Assembly (NCBI GenBank): GCA_002352665.1
Contig: DEIV01000007.1
Span: 1 to 64,000, forward strand
Direction: 5' to 3'
DNA from: Flavobacteriaceae bacterium UBA2765
GTDB lineage: Bacteria > Bacteroidota > Bacteroidia > Flavobacteriales > Flavobacteriaceae
DNA length: 64,000 nt
Under the pieces are notes generated by a model, which made no database searches, was not told where the DNA came from, and saw only the letters and a program-made list of their open reading frames with translations. Positions 16,993 to 24,159 of the stretch are shown here, piece after piece (the first letter of the stretch is position 1; every line of letters starts with the position of its first letter). A program made the position numbers and the translations under genes.

Positions 16993-17430
16993 ATGGGAGA
17001 CATTTCAAAAGATATAAATTCAAAATTTCCTTCAAATAAGGTAAAAGCATTGATCAATATTAAATATACGGCCAATTGGTTAAATAGCCATCAGAATTCG
17101 TTTTTTAAACCTTTTGGAATTTCGCCACAGCAATTTAATATTTTGAAAATATTAAAAGGTGCAAAAGAACCTTTAAAAGTACAGACTATAAAGGATAGAA
17201 TGATTGAAAGAGCTCCAAATGCAACACGATTAATGGATAAGTTATGTGCTAAAAAATTAATTGACAGGATACCTTGCCCTAATGATAGAAGAGTAGTGCA
17301 TATAGTAATCACTGATAAGGGATTGAAACTATTAAAAGAAATACATATAAACGTAAAGGAAGATTTGTTGGAAAATTTAACGCAAGAGGAAGCGATGCAA
17401 TTAAGTGATTTGTTAGATAAAATACGGTAA
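16993..17430 (+). CDS. MarR-family transcriptional regulator
   Basis: 145 residues from the ATG at 16993 (MGDISKDINSKF), which has a GAGG a few bases upstream; an in-frame ATG at 16984 adds three residues but abuts a hairpin. The winged-helix region is PFGISPQQFNILKILKGAKE, the recognition helix RAPNATRLMDKLCAKKLI, and the wing DRRVVHIVITDKGLKLL. Two cysteines near the wing (LCAKK and IPCPND) could serve in redox sensing. It sits between the FMN reductase/CDGSH genes and pirin, and I infer that it controls this cluster in response to oxidants or quinone-like electrophiles. Confidence 0.9.
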   Translation: MGDISKDINSKFPSNKVKALINIKYTANWLNSHQNSFFKPFGISPQQFNILKILKGAKEPLKVQTIKDRMIERAPNATRLMDKLCAKKLIDRIPCPNDRRVVHIVITDKGLKLLKEIHINVKEDLLENLTQEEAMQLSDLLDKIR

Positions 17431-17484
17431 AAAAAATTACACAAATAGTTTCCATGGAAAATAATAATAATATTTAATCTATTG

Positions 17485-17551
17485 CCTGCAAGGTTTTTAA
17501 AACCTTGTAGGTATTAATAACAAACCTGTAAGGTCTAACAAACCTTGTAGG
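17485..17551. repeat. Two tandem CCTGCAAGG-type hairpin repeats
   Basis: CCTGCAAGGTTTT with AAAACCTTGTAGG (17485-17511) and CCTGTAAGGT with ACCTTGTAGG (17525-17551) are two hairpins of the same family in direct succession. Mismatches in the arms are G-U compatible in RNA. From memory this intergenic repeat recurs in many flavobacterial genomes. Its role is unknown; it separates the MarR gene from pirin. Confidence 0.6.
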
Positions 17552-17583
17552 ACAATTATCAATATTTGCATAATTAATATATA

Positions 17584-18453
17584 ATGAAAAATATAAGAAC
17601 TATAGAGCATAAAACAGGAAGTCCATTAGTAAATATGGGTCCAATACGATTAAGACAACCCATACCTACTCAAGGAATTGATCAAGTAGATCCGTTTATT
17701 TTACTGCATCATTATGGCCCTTATGCCATCAGTGAATTTAATAATCCGTTTGATCTAGGTCCACATCCGCATCGTGGTTTTGAACCCATTACTTTATTAT
17801 ATAAAGGAGAACAATTACATAGAGATTCTTTAGGTAATGAAAGTATTGTGAAGGCAGGTGATGTGCAATGGACAACAGCAGGAAGAGGGATTATTCATTC
17901 AGAAGGACCTACAAAAGAATTTGTTGAACGAGGTGGAGAGCTAGAAGGCATCCAATTATGGTTAAACCTACCTGCGAAAGATAAAATGATGCCTGCAAAT
18001 TATCAACATATCAAAAGTAAGGATATGCTGGTTGTTCAAAATAATGATAAGAATATTACATTAAAAGTTGTTGCAGGAGAATTAAATGGGAAAAAAGGTT
18101 TGATCAAAACCCAAACTGCTGTAAATGTTTATATGGTAAAAACAGAATCAGAAGGTATAATGGAAGTTAGTGTTCCTGCAAACCATAATGCTTTAATTTA
18201 TTTACTTGATGGAGAAGTATTGGTAAATAATGCTTTGACATTAAAAAAAGGAGCAGCACAAATGCTAAGCTTTAAAAAAGATGGAGATGGATTTGAATTT
18301 GAGGCTCGTAAAGAAAGTAACTTTTTAATTCTTTCTGGAGAACCTATTGATGAAGAAATTGCACAATACGGTCCTTATGTAATGAATACCCAAACTGAAA
18401 TTATGGAAGCCATGCGTGATTTTCAACAAGGGAAAATGGGTTTTTTAGTTTGA
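17584..18453 (+). CDS. Pirin family protein
   Basis: 289 residues with the bicupin pirin plan. The N-terminal cupin keeps all four metal ligands: HPHRGFEPITLLYKGE (His61, His63) and RGIIHSEGP (His105, Glu107). The C-terminal pirin domain follows from about residue 155. Bacterial pirins include quercetin dioxygenases and regulators of central metabolism. Its position behind a MarR regulator and a quinone-type reductase favours a role in oxidation of aromatic or quinone compounds, which is inference. Confidence 0.92.
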   Translation: MKNIRTIEHKTGSPLVNMGPIRLRQPIPTQGIDQVDPFILLHHYGPYAISEFNNPFDLGPHPHRGFEPITLLYKGEQLHRDSLGNESIVKAGDVQWTTAGRGIIHSEGPTKEFVERGGELEGIQLWLNLPAKDKMMPANYQHIKSKDMLVVQNNDKNITLKVVAGELNGKKGLIKTQTAVNVYMVKTESEGIMEVSVPANHNALIYLLDGEVLVNNALTLKKGAAQMLSFKKDGDGFEFEARKESNFLILSGEPIDEEIAQYGPYVMNTQTEIMEAMRDFQQGKMGFLV

Positions 18454-18588
18454 CCTAATTTGGTGTTAGTTCTATTGAGATAAAACGACTGATTATTGAT
18501 AATATGTAAATGATATAGAATTCAGGTAATTTAATATAATTCCTATATAGTAATAAATATTATTTATAGTTCTATATACACAATCAAT

Positions 18589-18619
18589 TTTGATGATAGT
18601 AAAATAAATCATAAATTTG
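18589..18619 (+). promoter_or_regulatory. Bacteroidetes consensus promoter for catalase
   Basis: TTTG at 18589-18592 and TAAATTTG at 18612-18619 are separated by exactly 19 bases, an exact match to the Bacteroidetes TTTG-N19-TAnnTTTG consensus. The catalase start is 63 bases downstream, leaving a leader of about 55-60 bases. An AT-rich quasi-palindrome around 18551-18570 could be a PerR/OxyR-type site but is too degenerate to assign. Confidence 0.75.
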
Positions 18620-18682
18620 GTTGGATATAAATTATACCAAATAAATTATATGGTTCAGTTCGAATAAATAAAATCACTTATC

Positions 18683-20161
18683 ATGAAAAAAAAGAAAACA
18701 TTAACAACCACCGCCGGAGCACCAATTACACACTATGAAGATTCGCAATCAGTAGGAGCTAGAGGGCCTTTATTATTGCAAGATTATTTTCTACATGAAA
18801 AATTAGCACATTTCAATAGAGAACGTATCCCAGAACGCATTGTACATGCCAAAGGCTCTGGAGCCTATGGAACTTTTACTGTTACTCATGATATTTCAAA
18901 ATTCACTCGTGCCAAGCTTTTTTCTGAAATAGGAAAAGAAACCAAAGTTTTTGTGCGATTTTCGACGGTTGGAGGTGAAAAGGGTTCTGCTGATACTGAG
19001 CGTGACCCCAGAGGATTTGCAGTAAAATTTTATACTGAAGATGGAAATTGGGACTTGGTAGGTAATAATACACCTGTATTTTTTATTAAAGACCCAAAGA
19101 AGTTTCCTGATTTTATCCATACTCAGAAAAGAGACCCATATACCAATTGCAAATCACCTACAATGATGTGGGATTATTGGTCGTTAAACCCGGAAAGCTT
19201 GCATCAAGTTCTAATTCTAATGTCAGATAGAGGAACACCCGTAGGATATCGTTTTATGAATGGATATGGAAGTCACACATTTTCAATGGTCAATGCCAAG
19301 AATGAACGTATCTATGTAAAATTCCATTATAAAACAATGCAGGGTAATAAGACTTTTACGGATGCTGAAGCCGCCGCACTTAAAAGTAGTGATCCTGATT
19401 TTTCACAGAGAGATTTGGTAACTGCAATAGATGATGGGCATTTCCCAAAATATGCTTTAAAAATTCAAGTAATGAGTTTAGAAGAAGCTAAAAATTTTAA
19501 ATGGAATCCTTTTGATCTTACAAAAGTATGGCCGCATAAAGATTATCCTTTAATTAATGTTGGTGAAATTGAATTAAATAAAAACCCAAAAAATTATTTT
19601 CAAGATGTAGAACAGTCAGCTTTTGCACCTGCTAATTTAGTTGATGGAATTGGCTTTTCACCTGATAAGATGTTGCAAGGTCGTATTTTATCATATCCTG
19701 ATGCACATCGCTATAGAATAGGTGTAAATTACGAATCTCTTCCTGTAAATAAATGCCCTTATGCTGTAAATAACTACCATAGAGATGGTGCAATGCGTTC
19801 TGACGGTAATGGTGAGGGTAATCCGAATTATAGACCTAATAGTTTTGATGACATTACAGAAGATGAAACACGTAAAGGTATACATTATGAATTAGATTCT
19901 AATGAAGTTGGATATTTTGATAGAAATGAAAACGATGATGATCATTATACGCAACCGGGAGATTTATTTAGGTTAATGACGGATGAGCATAAAAAGAATA
20001 CAATTAGCAATATTATAGGTGCTATGGGTGGTATTTCCGGTCCTAAAAAAGATGAAATAGTTAATCGTCAGTTATGTCATTGGTTTAGAGCTGATCCACA
20101 ATTAGGTGCAGGGGCTGCTAAAGGGCTTGGTGTTGAGGTGGATTTAGATGCATTAAGATAA
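18683..20161 (+). CDS. katA: Monofunctional haem catalase, small-subunit type
   Basis: 492 residues, the length of clade 3 catalases. The active-site residues are visible: His55 in RIVHAKGSGAYG, Asn128 in DLVGNNTPVFF, and the haem-ligand Tyr338 with Arg334 in RILSYPDAHRYRIG. The N-terminal TTTAGAPITHYEDSQSVGAR is typical. It dismutates hydrogen peroxide in the cytosol. It has its own consensus promoter and follows a cluster of redox genes. The frame of its stop codon continues open into the next reading frame, described separately. Confidence 0.96.
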   Translation: MKKKKTLTTTAGAPITHYEDSQSVGARGPLLLQDYFLHEKLAHFNRERIPERIVHAKGSGAYGTFTVTHDISKFTRAKLFSEIGKETKVFVRFSTVGGEKGSADTERDPRGFAVKFYTEDGNWDLVGNNTPVFFIKDPKKFPDFIHTQKRDPYTNCKSPTMMWDYWSLNPESLHQVLILMSDRGTPVGYRFMNGYGSHTFSMVNAKNERIYVKFHYKTMQGNKTFTDAEAAALKSSDPDFSQRDLVTAIDDGHFPKYALKIQVMSLEEAKNFKWNPFDLTKVWPHKDYPLINVGEIELNKNPKNYFQDVEQSAFAPANLVDGIGFSPDKMLQGRILSYPDAHRYRIGVNYESLPVNKCPYAVNNYHRDGAMRSDGNGEGNPNYRPNSFDDITEDETRKGIHYELDSNEVGYFDRNENDDDHYTQPGDLFRLMTDEHKKNTISNIIGAMGGISGPKKDEIVNRQLCHWFRADPQLGAGAAKGLGVEVDLDALR

Positions 20162-20167
20162 TTTATT

Positions 20168-20746
20168 TTGGACCCATCATTATTAAAATCTGTATTTATA
20201 TCAAGCAAACGATATAAGAAACAATTGTTGATTAAACATGATGAGGTATCTACTTGGCAGACCTTTCTTAAAAATGCAATTAAGAATAAAGTATTGATAA
20301 TAAACACTAATCTAGGATTAGATGTTTATTATCAATCTTCTTCAGATTGTAGCTTAATCATTAAAAATTCTTTCCTTTTAATAATTGCTAAAAATTGTAA
20401 AAGTGCCAATGAATATAGAATAACATCCTTAAATACTATTCAGAAATTAAGAAATGCAATAAAGAATTCCTTCATTAGATTATGTAAAATGCCCTTAATT
20501 TTTAAAAGCTATTCTAAAAGTATGTTGAACCAGTTAAATAAACAGTTTAAAAACAATACAATGATTATAAAAGAACTATTTGTTGTATGGCAAAATGTCT
20601 TAAATATCTTGTGTCAGGAAGAAATTTATGCTCTAAAAATTAAAAAATTTCAACATAACCTTCAAGATAATTTTATTGAGAATAATTATAACCCTCTATT
20701 AAAACAATTGATTAAAGATAGTACTAGTTCTTTACGTTGTAATTAA
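20168..20746 (+). CDS. Hypothetical basic protein in frame behind catalase
   Basis: 192 codons are open in the same frame as catalase, starting two codons after its TAA; the only early start candidate is TTG at 20168. A chance open frame of this length is improbable in DNA this AT-rich, so it is a gene or a young remnant. The product is basic and helical (KRYKKQLLIKHDEVSTWQTF, SMLNQLNKQFKNNTMIIKEL) with no signal peptide and no domain I recognise. It may be translated by coupling to catalase, or be the body of a gene that lost its start. A strong hairpin lies within it. Confidence 0.45.
   Translation: MDPSLLKSVFISSKRYKKQLLIKHDEVSTWQTFLKNAIKNKVLIINTNLGLDVYYQSSSDCSLIIKNSFLLIIAKNCKSANEYRITSLNTIQKLRNAIKNSFIRLCKMPLIFKSYSKSMLNQLNKQFKNNTMIIKELFVVWQNVLNILCQEEIYALKIKKFQHNLQDNFIENNYNPLLKQLIKDSTSSLRCN
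20293..20336. repeat. Long hairpin inside the post-catalase frame
   Basis: Arms ATTGATAATAAACA-CTAATC (20293-20312) and GATTAG-A-TGTTTATTATCAAT (20316-20336) pair over 20 positions with a single bulged base and a three-base loop. It lies in an open reading frame and is not followed by a T run. It may be a transcript-stabilising or processing structure downstream of catalase, or part of a small repeat element. Confidence 0.6.
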
Positions 20747-20847
20747 TTAAATTTTTACTATCATCAATATTTTATAACTTTTCATAAATAATTACGATAT
20801 TTGTCCTCTTTAAAAGATAGATTCAACCCATTTAAACAGTTTAGATT

Positions 20848-21030
20848 ATGATGATGAATAAAAATACAGTATTAGGTTATGCTACTTTAGTAATGATTAT
20901 AGTTGGTCTTGGCTTAATAGCACTTGGTGCCTTTAGATATAATGAAATTGCAGGTTGGGGGTTTGCAGCTGTGGGTATTGGTTTCTTTGCCATTGCTTGG
21001 GTATTTAATGCCTTGAAGGGAAGAGTTTAG
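20848..21030 (+). CDS. CAL67264 family small membrane protein
   Basis: 60 residues with two membrane spans (about 8-26 and 34-53) joined by FRYNEIAGWG, ending in AWVFNALKGRV. This closely matches the small flavobacterial membrane protein family that I recall under the name CAL67264, of unknown function. The family is often found beside ettA, as here (74 bases upstream). Three ATG codons in a row open the frame; the third is an equally good start. Confidence 0.8.
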   Translation: MMMNKNTVLGYATLVMIIVGLGLIALGAFRYNEIAGWGFAAVGIGFFAIAWVFNALKGRV

Positions 21031-21104
21031 TGAATTACGATTTATGATTTACGAAGGTTGATATTAGATCTATCAAATCAATAACTTAATAACAAATTAC
21101 CAAC

Positions 21105-22796
21105 ATGTCTGACGATAAAAAGGTCATTTTTTCAATGAATAAGGTTTCAAAAACCTATCAAAGTACAAATAAACAAGTATTAAAAGATATTTATTTAAGT
21201 TTCTTTTACGGAGCAAAAATAGGTATTTTAGGTCTTAACGGATCAGGTAAATCAACCTTACTAAAGATCATTGCCGGTGTTGAAAAAAACTATCAAGGTG
21301 ATGTAGTGTTTGCCCCGGGTTACAAGGTTGGATATTTAGAGCAAGAGCCCCAATTAGACGAGTCAAAAACGGTTATGGATATTGTAAAAGAAGGCGTTGC
21401 TGAAACTGTTGCTATATTAGATGAATACAATAAAATTAATGACATGTTCGGTTTAGAAGAAGTATATTCTGATGCTGATAAAATGGAAAAACTCATGGCT
21501 CAACAAGCTGAGTTACAAGATAAGATTGATGCTGCCAATGCTTGGGAATTAGATACGAAATTAGAAATAGCTATGGACGCTTTACGTACACCAGAACCAG
21601 AAACACCTATAAAGGTGCTTTCTGGTGGAGAAAGACGTAGAGTAGCTCTTTGTAGATTATTATTACAAGAACCTGAAATTCTATTATTAGATGAACCAAC
21701 TAACCATTTAGATGCAGAATCTGTACATTGGTTAGAGCATCATTTAGCACAATATAAAGGTACTGTAATAGCAGTGACACACGATAGGTACTTTTTAGAT
21801 AATGTAGCAGGATGGATTCTTGAATTGGATAGAGGAGAGGGTATCCCTTGGAAAGGAAATTATTCATCATGGTTAGATCAAAAATCAAAACGTTTGGCAC
21901 AAGAGAGTAAATCGGCTTCAAAGAGACAAAAAACATTAGAACGGGAGTTAGAATGGGTGCGTCAAGGAGCAAAGGGACGACAAACAAAACAAAAAGCCAG
22001 ATTAAAGAATTATGACAAATTAATGAGTCAGGATCAAAAGCAATTGGATGAGAAGTTAGAGATTTATATTCCTAATGGTCCACGTTTAGGAACTAATGTA
22101 ATTGAGGCAAAAGGAGTCAGTAAAGCTTTTGGTGATAAATTATTATATGAAAATTTAGAATTCAATTTACCACAAGCTGGTATTGTAGGGGTAATTGGAC
22201 CTAATGGAGCAGGTAAAACTACTATTTTTAAAATGATAATGGGAGAGGAAGCTCCAGATAAAGGTGAGTTTATTGTGGGTGACACAGCTAAGATTGCTTA
22301 TGTAGATCAAGCACACTCTAATATTGATATAGATAAATCTATTTGGCAGAATTTTTCTGAAGAACAGGAACTGGTGATGATGGGAGGGAAGCAAGTCAAT
22401 TCTAGAGCTTATTTAAGTCGTTTTAATTTCTCTGGGAGTGAGCAAAATAAAAAAGTGGCAACATTGTCTGGTGGTGAACGTAACCGATTGCATTTGGCAA
22501 TGACCTTAAAAAAAGAAGGTAATGTATTATTGTTAGATGAACCTACCAATGATTTAGATGTAAACACTTTACGAGCCTTAGAAGAAGGCTTAGAAAATTT
22601 TGCAGGTTGTGCCGTGGTTATCAGTCACGACCGTTGGTTTTTAGATAGAATCTGTACACACATTTTAGCCTTTGAAGGCGATAGTCAAGTCTATTTCTTT
22701 GAAGGTGGTTTTTCTGATTATGAAGAAAATAAAAAGAAACGTTTAGGAGGTGATTTGATTCCAAAACGTATTAAATATAAGAAGTTAATACGGTAG
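21105..22796 (+). CDS. ettA: Energy-dependent translational throttle protein EttA (ABC-F)
   Basis: 563 residues with two ABC domains in one chain and no membrane span. Domain 1 has Walker A GLNGSGKST, signature LSGGERRRVAL and Walker B LLLDEPTNHLDAESV. A charged linker rich in Lys and Arg (about 245-320) includes QGAKGRQTKQKARLKNYDKL. Domain 2 has GPNGAGKTT, LSGGERNRLHL and LLLDEPTNDLDVNTL. EttA binds the ribosomal E site and gates entry into elongation by ATP level. The ends match full-length EttA, so this copy is intact. A decayed copy of its last 205 bases lies at 29465-29669. Confidence 0.95.
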   Translation: MSDDKKVIFSMNKVSKTYQSTNKQVLKDIYLSFFYGAKIGILGLNGSGKSTLLKIIAGVEKNYQGDVVFAPGYKVGYLEQEPQLDESKTVMDIVKEGVAETVAILDEYNKINDMFGLEEVYSDADKMEKLMAQQAELQDKIDAANAWELDTKLEIAMDALRTPEPETPIKVLSGGERRRVALCRLLLQEPEILLLDEPTNHLDAESVHWLEHHLAQYKGTVIAVTHDRYFLDNVAGWILELDRGEGIPWKGNYSSWLDQKSKRLAQESKSASKRQKTLERELEWVRQGAKGRQTKQKARLKNYDKLMSQDQKQLDEKLEIYIPNGPRLGTNVIEAKGVSKAFGDKLLYENLEFNLPQAGIVGVIGPNGAGKTTIFKMIMGEEAPDKGEFIVGDTAKIAYVDQAHSNIDIDKSIWQNFSEEQELVMMGGKQVNSRAYLSRFNFSGSEQNKKVATLSGGERNRLHLAMTLKKEGNVLLLDEPTNDLDVNTLRALEEGLENFAGCAVVISHDRWFLDRICTHILAFEGDSQVYFFEGGFSDYEENKKKRLGGDLIPKRIKYKKLIR

Positions 22797-22840
22797 TATA
22801 AAATATAAAACAGTTTTTTTCTTGTCACTCAAAATAAAAT

Positions 22841-22930
22841 GAAGAGTCTCTAGAGATTCCTCAGTCGTACCTCCTTCTGAATGACATTCTGCTGTCATTC
22901 AGAGCACAGAGTAGCGAAGCGAAGAATCTT
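22841..22930. repeat. REP-like inverted doublet (GTCATTC ... GAATCT family)
   Basis: Two copies of an intergenic repeat face each other. The right copy runs from GTCATTCAGAGCAC to GCGAAGAATCTT (22894-22930). The left copy is its diverged reverse complement, from AGAGTCTCTAGAGATTCC to CTTCTGAATGAC (22841-22885). I recall GTCATTC-to-AGAATCT repeats of this kind from many Bacteroidetes genomes. It sits just after ettA, at the start of the secreted-enzyme segment. The rest of 22797-22995 has no gene. Confidence 0.65.
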
Positions 22931-22995
22931 AAAGCCTCCAATAGAATAACAATTATTCAATTATTACTGCCACAGAGAAGTTTTGATAAGGGAAT

Positions 22996-24090
22996 TTATA
23001 ACTTCAATTTTCCTTTAATCTCCTCTGAAATTCCATCTTTATGTAATAAAATTGAAATAGATTTCATTTGCATATAGGGAATGGACATATATACAAATCC
23101 TTCATTGCCTTTGTTATTAGTTCCCCAAGAATTTTTTACTTTATAGAATTTATTCCCATGTTGGTCTTTTAACAAACCTGTGATATGCATTAAATGATCA
23201 TCAGTTGTATTATAATTTAAAAATTCTTCCTGACGATTTTCTGATGTAACAACTTTTTCTTTTCTTGCAACACCATCTTTTGGCAAGTTTGCCATTCCCG
23301 TTTTTGAAGAAAATGTTTTTTCAGAAACATCAGTATCCAAAACAATTGAATATCCTTTATTTAATGCATGTTCTATAGTATTGATATATTCATCTAGTGG
23401 CAGGTTGTAAAAACTCCCATTAGAAAAATTATCTGGAATTTCTAAAATAAAAGTTTCGTAGTATGGATGATGAGTATATGAGGTTAGTGAAACATAGTCA
23501 TCTGGATTAATTTTCATTTCGGATTGAAAAGATTTCGGTGTGAATTGTTTATTATTATAAGTAAATACCTCAGGTTCTTCACCAAAATAAGTATCCAAAA
23601 CCGTATTTGTAGCATTCGACCAACTTTCTGATTGTTCTTTTGGGGTTTTGATATAGTTATTAACCAAGGTGTCTAATGTTGCAAATAGTTCAGCATGGTC
23701 ATGCATATTAACATTAGTAATACCGCCTGAATATGTTACTTCTGGCACTAATCCGTTTTCATTTATAGTATTCATAACATCATGTGCGAGACTTCCTTCA
23801 CTAAATTGGGCCTTTCCTTGTCTTAGAATATAATTTTCAGCCTTTTTTTCATAAGTATTTCGTACAGAATACATCTCAGAAATATTAACAAGGACATTTG
23901 TTTTTCTAAATATTTCAGATTCTATAAAAGAAGAGGCAGAAAAACTCCAACAGGTACCCGTCTTACCTTGGCTTTTTACTGCTGTTGTTTCAATATCGTA
24001 TATAGTTGTAAATTGATTGGTTTCTTTTTCTTGTGCAAAAGAGGATACAAAAAGAAAGGATAGTATAAGTGGAGCCAATATATTTTTCAT
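22996..24090 (-). CDS. Secreted C1 (bleomycin hydrolase/PepC-type) cysteine peptidase
   Basis: 364 residues. A Sec signal peptide (about 1-19, ending SSFAQ) implies export. The papain-like triad is complete: Cys47 in SQGKTGTCWSFSASSF, His302 in DDHLMHITG and Asn320 in YKVKNSWG. The long insert between Cys and His and the C-terminal layout resemble the C1B group (bleomycin hydrolase, PepC), although those are usually cytosolic and about 100 residues longer. It probably acts as a periplasmic aminopeptidase. It is the first gene of the segment flanked by ettA tail copies. Confidence 0.87.
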   Translation of the reverse strand: MKNILAPLILSFLFVSSFAQEKETNQFTTIYDIETTAVKSQGKTGTCWSFSASSFIESEIFRKTNVLVNISEMYSVRNTYEKKAENYILRQGKAQFSEGSLAHDVMNTINENGLVPEVTYSGGITNVNMHDHAELFATLDTLVNNYIKTPKEQSESWSNATNTVLDTYFGEEPEVFTYNNKQFTPKSFQSEMKINPDDYVSLTSYTHHPYYETFILEIPDNFSNGSFYNLPLDEYINTIEHALNKGYSIVLDTDVSEKTFSSKTGMANLPKDGVARKEKVVTSENRQEEFLNYNTTDDHLMHITGLLKDQHGNKFYKVKNSWGTNNKGNEGFVYMSIPYMQMKSISILLHKDGISEEIKGKLKL

Positions 24091-24159
24091 AATTCTTGAA
24101 TAGATGATTTATTTCTACAAAAATAATAAAATGTTATTACTGAATAGTATAAAAGCAGG

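Noticed and set aside
18551..18570. PerR or Fur box before catalase
   Set aside because: The AT-rich quasi-palindrome is too degenerate to separate from background composition.
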